DNA of 64,000 nucleotides, taken from the NCBI GenBank assembly GCA_949710005.1, contig OX453280.1, positions 19,687,262 through 19,751,261 on the forward strand, in the 5' to 3' direction. The stretch's first letter is position 1. Each line of letters begins with the position of its first letter. Both the position numbers and the translations under genes were made by a program. The notes below the pieces were generated by a model. The model saw nothing but the letters and a program-made list of their open reading frames with translations. It had not been told where the DNA came from and made no database searches. The DNA is from Ricordea florida (taxonomy: Eukaryota; Cnidaria; Anthozoa; Corallimorpharia; Ricordeidae). This document shows, piece after piece, positions 49,282-59,522 of this stretch.

Positions 49282-51205
49282 TCTCTGATTGAAAGGTTTC
49301 AATAATATTGTGTAGAGACAAGTTTCATAGCCTTTTCACAATGGGTCAGTTTTACCTTAGAGTGCAATGACCCCCCCCCCCCCCCCCTGATAATATTGCT
49401 ATCTAGAACCCCTGCCCTTTTTTCACAAATGAAATGTTAATTCAAGCCTTAATTTGCAAAGTTAGACATAACATATTAACTTTGTTACTTTCTGCCATTT
49501 ACTTTATTTTTATGTCAAATATCAATATTTCATAACAACCACAACATGCAATTAACCTTTTACATTGGAAAAACTTTATAAAGAAGAAAATAAATTTTCT
49601 AATGCCAAAATATTTATGATCTTTCTCATATATTCATTGCAAGTGTGCTGTATGTAGTAACAAGTGTTTCAAGTTTCCTAAATGCCCTATGCTTTCAATA
49701 ATGATTTTCCACACAAACTTTCTAGACAAATGACTGCACTAGATTCTAAGCCTTTAAGAAGAAATGGTATTGTTTGGAGCTGTTTTGATTACTACCACCT
49801 CTGATGGAAAGCCTATTAAGAAGATTTTTGTATTGCTTTTAGTAGTAGAGTAACAATAACTTTACCAAGATTAAGACATGAATCCCACCCCATAAAAATA
49901 TATTATGTTTAACATAAAAAATATAACAATAATAATATCAATACCAGTAATAATAATAGTAATGATAATAATAATGATAATAATATAATGATAGTTCTTC
50001 TCGTTACTATATGTCATTGGTTACAGTTCAATACCTCTGGCTGCCATGACTTTTTCGATGAAATACCGTCCTTATATTAAATCTTTCTTCTGCAGTTTTT
50101 ATAATAGAAATTTTCATATATTCAAAATAATGTACTATTCTATGGTTGGGTATGGATATTTTGCCTGTTTCTGTAACAGCACAATTAAACTTTCATGTGG
50201 TATATACTTTTGACTGATTGATGTTGATTTCACATTATTTTTTTACAGGAGTACGTAGTGCAGCAATCTTTTTGAACATATTAAGATTTCAATAACTCTT
50301 TCTTACATGTATTGTTTTTATGATATGACCTAAAAATAGCACAACCACATACTATACAGTGGGCACTCACTATTACCAAACCTTTATTCAAAGCTTTTGT
50401 AGAATCCAATTGTTTTACCCCCAATTTGTTGATATGGCATCTCTTTTGAGGGAAGAGGAATTTTTCTATCTACCACTGGGGGTACCATTGCAACTGGAAA
50501 GAGTACACACATTAAAACATGCACTATTCATAATGCTCTCAATTGTGGTTACCCGGGAATGAAATAATGACTGCAGTAGACAATAAGATATCTAATCAGA
50601 AGATTCTTCTTACAATGAATCTCATGCAATTATAACGAAAAAAACATAAACAAAAAATGATTGGAGCGTTCAGCTCATCCTCTGTGTAAGAACATATTGT
50701 GTTCAAAAGTGATGTACAACAAAGAAGACAAAGCAGTAGAGACTAAGAAAATAAAACTAAAGAAGAAAAACACAGGTTTTTACACCGTGGTAAACACAAG
50801 CATTCATATCAACTCTTCAAGATTTCACCTGCAAAAGATTTACAATCATTTTCAATTTGTGTTAAGTGAATATTATTGTGATACTTCATCGACTCTGTAT
50901 TCCCTGTCAAGATAATAAATAATTTTACTTCTATTCCCTCTGGTGCAATCTCAGTGGCAGTGAAAGAGCTAAATGAAGGTCAATTTTTAAGCACTGTGTT
51001 GAGCGGTATACTGATCTTGTAATTTGCACCAGGTGTCACTAATTGTGTACCAAACACAGCATAAGAAATAAAATAATGGGGATTACGCTAATATAAAAAA
51101 TAAAATATATAATATAAAAAAAAATAAAGAATAAAATATGAAAGCATTGTGACTTCTTCAAAAACTAGCTTCGCGAGGTTTTTGCGGGAGTCGTATTTCT
51201 AGTAT
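49275..51205. other. Foreign block, right part: no gene recognised
   Basis: About 1.9 kb of AT-rich sequence with a C run near 49372, imperfect AAT/GAT repeats at ~49925-49990 and no supported gene. E2 sequence resumes near 51205-51250, where the leader CATCTTATTC..AAAGAATAA matches that of the E1 530-residue gene. Confidence 0.6.
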
Positions 51206-51265
51206 TAGAAAAGAACGGTGTTGATTTAAAAACATATTCATCTTATTCTAAACATAAAGAATAAA

Positions 51266-52819
51266 ATGGGCTTACTAAATGATTTCAGAAATAAATATCC
51301 AAATGCTGATACAGGTAAATTCATAGTTGTAGCTGATCCGTATGGCGGCTACATTAAGTGGAGATTCAATGGTATAACAATCATGTCTCATGACGATCCC
51401 ACCAGAAAAACATGGACTGAAGACCTATCACCCCGTTTGAAAAGACTTTTATGGAAAGATTTAGGGTTAAATGATGATGAATTGAGTTCATTCCCAAAGA
51501 GTTTAACTATTACTAATCAAAGCTATCCTATACCAGCTATTAACTTTGATGACTTTACAAGCGATATAACAAAAATGCTAACCTCGCTGGATATATACGT
51601 GTCAAATACGAAGAAATTCACAGCAAAGATGCGTGATGTTTTTACTAATCAAGTTGTTATTTTCAAGTTTGGTAAACAAAGTAGAAAATGGTTGAATGAA
51701 CCCGATATGAATTATTGGCCTCAACAACTTAACTTTGCAGTATGGTGTGCGACCTCAGGATGTGGAATAAGTCCTTTTGAAAGTCTAAATTATCCTAAAG
51801 TAGTGAGTAGCTTCATTAAGTTTCATGTATATTTCACAATAAGGAGGATATTATATGAATTGAGTCTTCCCCTACCTGATGAGCAACCTTTTGTAGTAAA
51901 TAATAATCCCTATAATAAAGTAGCATATCAAAGATTGTGTGCAGAATTTGGGGTTAGTAATAATTCTGATTTTAGATGGAAAGGTGGAAGAAATGGGGGA
52001 TTAGGAGATATATTCCTTGATTATGGTTCTGGATATAATGGAAAAGGTGGAGGATATCAAAATGTACATATTGTAAGGAATTATGATATTGAAGCTGATC
52101 AATGGCCCGGTGAAGGTGGTAAATTTGCTGATGAAGGTGGTAAGAAAGAAAAGGGTGATCTCATCTCATTTATCCGTAATGATGACTTTGCTGATTTCAA
52201 ATATGCTTGGTTTATCCCAACAAGTGGTCATGGACTCACTAAAGCTGGACTTGGTAGATTGAATCGATCTGCTGAAGCTTTTGTTTACTGTATATTGGGA
52301 GCGCAAGTCAACACTAGAAATTCGATTTACGGTAATGGTGGTGGAGCGATCGAGACTCAACAAGAATTCTTGGCTTTATTTGAGAGTAGTGTGATCGAGA
52401 ATGACATTTCTAGTTCTATCCAAAGATATCAATTAGCTGTACAAGAAGCGAAATTACGGCTTGATTTAGCTATTGCTCCTGGTGTATGGTTAATGCCTAG
52501 TAATATGATAATCAACACTGAAAGCGTGACTGGTTTTAATAACAAACTTATGAAAGCGAGTAATGATATGAATTTTGGTGTGAATAATTCCCTAAACACT
52601 GAATCAAAACAGGTTGGAATAAGCCATAACATGGGATCTTCAAAGGTAAAGTTACCTCATATAGCTGAGATGAAACCAAAACCTTTACAGAATGAAACGA
52701 AACCAAAACCAAAACCCTCAACTTCGAATGAAAAGTCGGACGTGACCTCACAACATGAAGATAATATATTAGCATTTATAATTGTCTCTAGTGTATTTGC
52801 GTGGTATCTATTTCGGTAG
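51266..52819 (+). CDS. E2 517-residue conserved protein with C-terminal anchor
   Basis: Counterpart of the E1 530-residue protein (12878-14470): similar start (MGLLNDFRNKYPNA), the tryptophan/cysteine core (YWPQQLNFAVWCATSGCG), the block EAFVYCILGAQVNTRNSI, and a C-terminal membrane helix ending WYLFR. The frame is open. A vertex or membrane-anchored role is possible; no family recognised. Confidence 0.7.
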   Translation: MGLLNDFRNKYPNADTGKFIVVADPYGGYIKWRFNGITIMSHDDPTRKTWTEDLSPRLKRLLWKDLGLNDDELSSFPKSLTITNQSYPIPAINFDDFTSDITKMLTSLDIYVSNTKKFTAKMRDVFTNQVVIFKFGKQSRKWLNEPDMNYWPQQLNFAVWCATSGCGISPFESLNYPKVVSSFIKFHVYFTIRRILYELSLPLPDEQPFVVNNNPYNKVAYQRLCAEFGVSNNSDFRWKGGRNGGLGDIFLDYGSGYNGKGGGYQNVHIVRNYDIEADQWPGEGGKFADEGGKKEKGDLISFIRNDDFADFKYAWFIPTSGHGLTKAGLGRLNRSAEAFVYCILGAQVNTRNSIYGNGGGAIETQQEFLALFESSVIENDISSSIQRYQLAVQEAKLRLDLAIAPGVWLMPSNMIINTESVTGFNNKLMKASNDMNFGVNNSLNTESKQVGISHNMGSSKVKLPHIAEMKPKPLQNETKPKPKPSTSNEKSDVTSQHEDNILAFIIVSSVFAWYLFR

Positions 52820-53015
52820 TTCATGAGTATTTCACGTGATTATTATTGTTTGTAAATTAGTGTTCACGTGTAGAACAATAGATTGCATACTTTTACGACA
52901 TAGCAACAAGCAAAATGTAAAGTAGATTTGAAGTTGAAAAGTAGATTTTATGTTTACTTTAAAAAGGCTGGTTTCTAACGTCGCTCAGGAATGTGATTAC
53001 ATCAATACAAATTTT

Positions 53016-53045
53016 GTTATGTAACACTGACTTGCGTTAGATAAC
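53016..53045. terminator. Hairpin between convergent E2 genes
   Basis: GTTATGTAAC and GTTAGATAAC pair with one mismatch around a 10-base loop. It abuts the stop of the minus-strand SAP/zinc gene. The left arm is identical to those of the two E1 hairpins. Confidence 0.5.
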
Positions 53046-53576
53046 TCAATGTTTTTGTTGTGTATCTTGTGTTATACGACATTCTTTACAAATATACCTC
53101 TCCCGTTTATGCTTACAAATACCACCACCCTCACATTCTTTACATCGTGTTTTCCTTTTATTATGTATACATATTTGCGATCCATGACACTCTTTGCATT
53201 GATATTTAAAACTTCCATGAATGCACTCATACTTTTTTGCTGCTGTTATTATTTTATAAACAATATTTGATAATTTATTTAAGTCTATTTCTATATCACC
53301 CAACTCTTCAATCAATTCATTTCTTGTCATAAAATAATATTTTTTAATACCATGCTCTTTAGCTAATGCTCTTATATGTTCCACATTTAGTTTTTCAAAT
53401 ACTGGATTAATTGATTGTTTGACTTTTTTGTGAGAAGATTTTTCAATAATATTAATGCTTGGTGATTGTGCTTGTTCAATAGCTTTAATCAGTTCTGCTT
53501 TAATCATTTGAGAATATCTTTTAACACCTAGTTCTTTAGCCTGCGCTTTCAATTGTTTTAATGTTGATCGTTCCAT
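53046..53576 (-). CDS. E2 SAP-like / zinc-repeat protein
   Basis: A 176-residue protein with two SAP-like segments (LKQLKAQAKELGVKRYSQM and HIRALAKEHGIKKYYFM), then Cys/His repeats (CIHGSFKYQCKECHGSQIC and following). The start codon follows the right terminal repeat directly, mirroring the left-end reading frame. Counterpart of the E1 gene at 15202-15609. Likely DNA-binding, possibly to the termini. Confidence 0.75.
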   Translation of the reverse strand: MERSTLKQLKAQAKELGVKRYSQMIKAELIKAIEQAQSPSINIIEKSSHKKVKQSINPVFEKLNVEHIRALAKEHGIKKYYFMTRNELIEELGDIEIDLNKLSNIVYKIITAAKKYECIHGSFKYQCKECHGSQICIHNKRKTRCKECEGGGICKHKRERYICKECRITQDTQQKH

Positions 53577-53825
53577 TTTTTTTTAATTTCATTTCTTATC
53601 TTTAAACCATAATTTAATTTTATTTTTCTTAAATCTCTGATAAATCCTTGATAAAATTCCTTGGTAAATCTCTGTTAATTTCATGTCAAATTCCTAGGAC
53701 AAAAAAAACTTGATAAAATTCCTTGGTAAATCTCTGTTAATTTCATTACAAATTCCTAGTGCAAAAAAAATGATAAAAAACCGATTTTTAAGCAATTTGT
53801 CCGAGGCCCTCAGTTTTTTACTTCT
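53577..53825 (-). repeat. E2 right terminal inverted repeat
   Basis: Inverted copy of 29103-29348 with an extra ~two A residues next to the start codon. It ends TTTTTTACTTCT and is followed by the duplicated target TGTGG. Confidence 0.9.
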
Positions 53826-53928
53826 TGTGGTCATCGAGCTGGAAGGGAACTAAGCACTTTTAAATGAATAGCTGCTTGTTTTCCCATAAAATATATGATT
53901 AATTCTTTCTCTTTTCTGGAAATATCAG

Positions 53929-54173
53929 CATTGAACAGCATTGCGCTGTGCGGCAAACTGGGATGTCCTTTCTTATGCAAAGTGTATTATCTCTGTGCCG
54001 ATACCTGCGTTACGATGTCATCAAAGAAGCTTATTACTTTGATTTGTGGCCTCTTTCCGTGCGTGATTTGGCATCAATAACTCCGACCACGCTGAGATCA
54101 AACGTTCAAAACATGATGTACGATCTCCACAAAATGTGCACGTGCAATCTAGTTCATAGCTTTACTGAAACGG
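53929..54173 (+). CDS. Possible host exon, unrecognised
   Basis: An open stretch of ~81 codons between an acceptor (AATATCAG) and a donor (CGG/GTATGA) encodes IEQHCAVRQTGMSFLMQSVL and continues through RYDVIKEAYYFDLWPLSVRD. The composition looks protein-coding, and it lies 100 bp right of E2. I do not recognise a family. The phase does not match the possible exon at 28525-28593, so they cannot be directly adjacent exons. Confidence 0.35.
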
Positions 54174-55602
54174 GTATGAAACCAACACTGCGAACCGCTC
54201 AGTTGTCAACGGAAAATTGCGAGCCCAATACTACTTACAACGTCTCGTTGATTTGCTATTTTTTATTTTATTTCATTTTTTATTATTTTTTTTGGCGGGA
54301 GCGGGGCATGTCCAACATAAGAAAACACTCAGAAACAGAAATCATATTTCTCCTGGCCCAACTGGTACCAACAAAATTCCGATTACTCTGGTTCAGACGC
54401 TCTACCACTGAGCTCGGTATAGGAGACTCGTGGGAGTAGGGTCATTTAATTAGATTCCTGTATAAGCGAATGTGTCAAAGTAAATGTGTTGTGAAATAAT
54501 GAAGGAAATATGCTTTGCGTAGCCTGCTGGAGTTTCCAAAAGATGTAAATCTGAAGCACTTTTCTTCCAAAAGGAGTCCAACCGCGTACAACCCTTCCGT
54601 GATTATCATCATGCATGCTGTCTACCGTTTTTTCTGGGTCTTCAAGTTCTAATAGAATCAAACTCACGTACTACATTGCGTAAATCCAAACTATCACTGA
54701 CGCTGCTGTTACTCTGTTGAACGTGATGTTTGTGGAAACTTTTTCTGTTGCTTTGGTAACGACGTAATCTTCTCACCTAATTAGCAGTTGTACCTAACGC
54801 AGACTGTCTTCGTCTTTGACGAACGGTTCGACATTGCAACAAATAATTACTTTATAAGGATCTTAAAATCCTAATTCATTTAGGATGATGATTTCTACGT
54901 GCAAAATTAATATTTCTATAGACTAAGTTAATTGAAATTAAAATTAATTGATGGTGGCGTCGGTGTCACTAATTCAGTTAATCAATAAGAAATGAAAATG
55001 TACAAAATGCAGTTAAGGCTGATAAATTATTTGACCGTGCCGTACTATACGTGTTTCGGATCAAGCAAATGATTATCAAGTAACATTAGAAGGGTCGGTG
55101 AAAGAGTTAATAATTTAACGAAAGCACGAAAACTAGGTCTACAGCATTGTCCTTCCTATTTGTATCAAGATTAATTTGTGTTAATTGTAGACTACAAGGG
55201 TCTTGGTACAAATTGTTCCACGAACACGTTTTACGCGGCCAAAGAATAATTTCTATCAAGATGCCATCAAAAATTAACAGTCAGTTTGATCGAGACAGCG
55301 TTGTTTACCGACTATGCCTAAGTGAACAAAATCAGTGATACTTTAGGGTCGAAGTCCGTAAAAGGAAAACCTGCGGAGACACTTTTTGAAACTATAATAC
55401 GGAATTTTTGTCAAATAATCAAGGATCTCAGATACGTGTTGGAATACAGTTATCATAAACACCATCACACCTGTAAGTAAGAGAATTTGACCATGCATGC
55501 AGTGCCTCAGTCATTTTGAGACTACACCAAAAAGTGACGTCAGTTTTGTGTTTTGAAAAATGAAGTCAACATCTATATAAGCATCCTTATAATGACCACG
55601 AT
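54174..55602. other. Intergenic/intronic, no gene seen
   Basis: It contains a T-rich run near 54260-54290 and a tRNA-like box A fragment on the minus strand near 54385-54420 (GAGCTCAGTGGTAGAGCG), without a box B. Nothing else is recognised. Confidence 0.5.
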
Positions 55603-55914
55603 ATAGGGGCACTCACCGAGCAGATTGAACCAAAAGCCTCTGAAAGATATTTCTAGGCACCCTTGTAATATTTTAGACAGTCGCCTAAAGAGATGTTTTT
55701 AATTTTTTTATCACCTAGAGTAATTTTATTCGAAAAGGTAAGGGACTACTTTTCCCTTGCTGCGAATCTTTTAGGTGATGTTTTAGGAACTGAAAATCTA
55801 TTCAGATACACGGTTCGAAAATCCGAGGGCCTGTGTGTTCGATATTCGAAAATTCTAGCTCACCTTGCTTCCGAACCGAGATTTTTACCGAAAATAGTCG
55901 TTGAGTGCCCTTGA
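55603..55914. mobile_element. Non-autonomous element with AGGGGCACTC-type ends
   Basis: The ends ATAGGGGCACTCACCGA and TCGTTGAGTGCCCTTGA are imperfect inverted copies. The interior repeats a degenerate CGAAAATTCTAGG..ACCTT motif. Relatives lie at 60487-61777. Confidence 0.5.
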
Positions 55915-58427
55915 CGATAGAGAATTCAACACAGCCACGGCTTCAGTCGAACGGTTTTCTGGCTACGGCCTTTAATATATGAAACTCGGGACTTGCAATG
56001 TCCTAACTATTTTTTCAAGGTTTCAAAAACGTTTGTGTTTAAGAACGTATTTTAAAGGTTATTCACCTACAATCTTTGCCAAAATGCATTGGAACAATGG
56101 ACAGAATTCGTTTTTTTTTTCTCCCCACCCCCAATAATCACTGTTCTTGAATATTTGCAAACGTAAAACCATTCATGTATCGGTGACCACAGCGTTGAAG
56201 GAAGACAATGGGAAAACTGGATGGGGTTACAGATGGAATGATGGACGTAGGTTAGAGCCTATCGGGCCAATATTTTTGGCAATGAAGGCAGCTCCATTTT
56301 GAATTTCACTCAACGATTTCCTCTCCCCACCTTAAGTGGTGTGGCGTGCGGGCAGTAAGTTTTTCATCATGAAAAGAAAAAAAAATCTCACTATACAAAT
56401 AGCTTGATACTTTTAAAATCTGAAGTCTCGACATGTCATTAACAGGATTTGGCAAATTTCATTTCATCAGCCTAGATGGCGGTTGAAGCCAAATTGTTTT
56501 GCAGCCAAAGAAGTGTTAAAAGGATTAAGAGAAAAGTCAGAATAATCATTTAGGAAACATAACCTTCCCTTCTCTATTCTCTATTACTCTGATAAGACTG
56601 AGTGACATGTTAGTAGATTCTTTAGGACTTCATTGACAACTACACGTCAATTAGTGAATTAGCTGCCGACCACTATACAGCCCATCTATTTTGTTGGATA
56701 CCTCAGTTGCGTGGTGAAAAGGATTCGTCACCAATTAATTAGCCATAACATTGCTAGCCGTTAAATGCTTATACTATGGAACTATAAATGTACCCAACTT
56801 AGGTGAACCGACCGTTTCCGAATGTCTGCCATTCCTAGAAATACGATATAATCGGTGGGCAAGCTCAGCATTGTTCTTACAATGCTTTGTTATTTTTACA
56901 ACAACAGCACGGAGATTAAATGACGACCAAAGCTTAAAACGGTATTTTAACGCAAATTTCCTGTCCGTTTACGCATGAATAGATGATGCTCAAGAATAAC
57001 TAAGCAAACGTTTACTGAACTTCCGATTACGTGAGCTTTCAAGAATGAGTCTGTTTTGTATACCTATTTTTCTCAGTTCATGCCAGGTTGAATATGACCT
57101 ATCTGACGCCACTGACGCGTTCTGATTCTTTAAACGTGCGTATTCTCGACCATATTTTGTGTCGTTGCTTTTTAGACTGAGCGCGTTTACCAAAACTCAT
57201 AAACTTTGTGCAATTTGTTTACCGAGCTCTGATTGTCATCATCCCGGGGTCAACAAAGCACGGGCTTACTACGTGTAGTGACCCGCTCAATGAACTCGTG
57301 ACGCTCTAGGCGACAGTGTGATCTTTGATTACTGACAAATTCTTCATTTTGCCATCTCAGGCCGCTAGGATGACTCGTCCAACCCGTTAAAGTTCTATCT
57401 GGTGGCAGTGGGAATTTCAAGGATATTTCAATTGACGAAACAAAAGGTAGGCATCAACACTGCTTTGACAATCGGTGATCAAACCGACTTCACGTCAAAG
57501 TGTTAACCACGTTCTGCAGACCGACTTTCAAAAACTGACTAACTTCTTAGTTCATTTCTAGTTTACACCAACGCTACACTATAGATTGCGGCGCGTTCCT
57601 TGGTTGGTGTCCTATACTGAGTGCTCATTGTCGAATAGATAGGAGAGTATATAATGAAGAATATTTTGAAGATGATAGGTTTTTAGGCTTTCACAACAAC
57701 GAGACAAAGTAAATTGACCGAGATTGAACGCCACGTACTTTTAGAGTCGTTCGCAAACATTTTCCGTCCGCGCTTTGAAACTGAATTTGCGAGTATTATG
57801 ACGGAAATAAACTCCCTTGAAGGAGTAAAGAAAGTTTGAAAGTTCGAAAAAATTGACCCGTAGGGCATTCTCGTCTTTCAAGTCGTTCAAACCTCAATTA
57901 TAACAGGATATTCCCTAAAAGCGAAGTAACCTGATAGAAGCCATTCAACCACGTTGTAAAGAATGCACCTATTCGAGACTCATCAGCAAGCGGATAGAAT
58001 TTCGCTCAATAAGCAGAGGCCGCCACAAAACGCTACGGGAATTTCTCGACACAGGAAAAGAATAGAAAGGCGAAGTTTGAAGGACAATGAATTTCGCGCG
58101 TCAAGCTGTTTATTGATTACTTTTTTTGTCGGCTGCGCGGGGATCCAAAGTGAATGAGGTGTTTAGCTATCAACAAGTATATTAAAGGAAGTATAGATAG
58201 CTTGGCATTATAAACATACCTTCAAAACCGAACTGAACACGTAAACAAGCAGTTACAGATACCATCTCCAACAACAATCAATTCCCTTGTCAAGAAATTG
58301 TTAATTGAATACAAGACGAAAAACAAAACTACTTTCACCGGTTTATCTCGCCAGATTCTGTTTGTCGTGAGGGATTCAAGATTCGACGGTTTTCCCTTGT
58401 ATGTTCTCACAACGGAGGGAGGCAAAA
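55915..58427. other. Intergenic, upstream of the GPCR gene
   Basis: About 2.5 kb without a supported gene. The 5' part of the GPCR transcript and its promoter should lie at the right end, but no clear TATA box or start site can be named. Confidence 0.5.
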
Positions 58428-59522
58428 ATGAGTAGCAACTCCACCGATTCCAACGATCCCGCTTGCGTCTTGCACGTGGATTCATCAACAGAACAAGTGT
58501 TCAAGTGTATTGCCTACTTTGTTATATTTCTCTTCTCGGTTATCGGCAACGTGTTGGTCATATGTGTGGTGCGAATGAACAGACAAATGAAAACTGTCAC
58601 AAATTATTTCATAGTAAACATGGCTGTTGCGGACCTTTTGATGACAGTGTTTAACATGCCGTTGATCCTTAGAATGATAATCACAAGAGACGTAGCGTGG
58701 TTTACTGGAGTATTTGCGGACATTTTGTGCAAGCTAGTTTCGTTTTCCCAGCCCCTGTCTGTCGCAAGCTCTGTTTTAACGTTAACGGCGATCGCTGTGG
58801 ACCGTTTTCTGGCCATAATGTTCCCCTTAAAAAGATACATCACGTTTCGGATTTCGTACGGTATGATCGCGGCTATTTGGATCGTGTCAGTTGTTGTCAA
58901 TTCTCCTTTATTGTATGCACAGAAAATCATTCCGGGACACCGTGGTAAGTGGTATTGCATTGAGGTGTGGCCACCGGCATTCCCCGAAAAAACGGCACAA
59001 GATTTTACCATTGTCCTGTTTTTGATCTTCTACTCAATACCGCTCCTTACAATGTCTGTACTGTACAGTTTCATTATTCATAAACTTTGGGTCAGAAAAG
59101 TCCCTGGGAATCAAAGTGCTGAAAATCAGATTCGCGCCGAAAGATCCAAGAAGAAAGTCCTAAAAATGCTGCTAACCGTTGTGATTCTTTTCGCGTTGTG
59201 CTGGCTTCCCGTGTATGTTTCTCAGTTTATTTCGTTCTTCGCACGCGACAGCCACCCTTGCGGTCCTCCGCCGACTTTGCTCTTTATTGGCTTCTTTCTT
59301 GGTCACGCCAACAGCGCCATAAACCCCGCTATTTACGTGGTCTTCAACGATAACTTTCGCAAAGGCTTTCGAAATGCGCTTCTCTGCCGATGCAGAAGAA
59401 ATCGAGTCGGTCCTCACGGCTTCCGTGGCACAGTTGTTGGTGCGGACAACACCTACGTCGACGGCAGCCCAATTCGCGCGTCCACAAGGGCTCCGGTGAG
59501 GCCAGCAGAAACGTCCCAGTGA
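58428..59522 (+). CDS. Rhodopsin-class GPCR, probable peptide receptor
   Basis: An intronless seven-helix receptor of 364 residues if started at 58428; an in-frame ATG 27 bp upstream (58401) has a poorer context, whereas 58428 has GCAAAAATGAG and gives MSSNSTDSND with an N-glycosylation site at N4. Hallmarks: helix 1 IGNVLV; helix 2 NMAVADLL; the helix 3 cysteine (DILCKLV) and the loop 2 cysteine (KWYCIE) for the disulfide; DRF in place of DRY (AIAVDRFLAI); helix 6 CWLP; helix 7 NPAIYV. It resembles the neuropeptide-receptor-like (QRFP/NPY/tachykinin-type) receptors expanded in cnidarians. Ligand unknown. Confidence 0.88.
   Translation: MSSNSTDSNDPACVLHVDSSTEQVFKCIAYFVIFLFSVIGNVLVICVVRMNRQMKTVTNYFIVNMAVADLLMTVFNMPLILRMIITRDVAWFTGVFADILCKLVSFSQPLSVASSVLTLTAIAVDRFLAIMFPLKRYITFRISYGMIAAIWIVSVVVNSPLLYAQKIIPGHRGKWYCIEVWPPAFPEKTAQDFTIVLFLIFYSIPLLTMSVLYSFIIHKLWVRKVPGNQSAENQIRAERSKKKVLKMLLTVVILFALCWLPVYVSQFISFFARDSHPCGPPPTLLFIGFFLGHANSAINPAIYVVFNDNFRKGFRNALLCRCRRNRVGPHGFRGTVVGADNTYVDGSPIRASTRAPVRPAETSQ

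Larger units (their letters stand above)
29103..53825 (+). mobile_element. Polinton/Maverick-type element E2, broken
   Basis: A 24.7-kb interval bounded by ~250-bp terminal inverted repeats and a 5-bp target duplication TGTGG (29098-29102, 53826-53830). Element genes: polymerase (+), integrase (-), capsid candidate, ATPase, small membrane proteins, coiled-coil protein, 127-residue ORF, glycine-rich protein, 517-residue protein (all +), and SAP/zinc-repeat protein (-). Two foreign blocks are inserted: Helitron-like (31119-33114), and an ~8.5-kb block with Penelope-like elements (42669-51205). It is broken, with about four or five breaks including the insertions. The terminal repeats are nearly identical, so the last integration looks recent. 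Its virion module is close to E1 but its polymerase and termini are not. Confidence 0.88.

Noticed and set aside
54368-54440. tRNA gene on the minus strand
   Set aside because: There is a box A-like GAGCTCAGTGGTAGAGCG, but no box B and no cloverleaf; more likely a SINE or tRNA-derived fragment.
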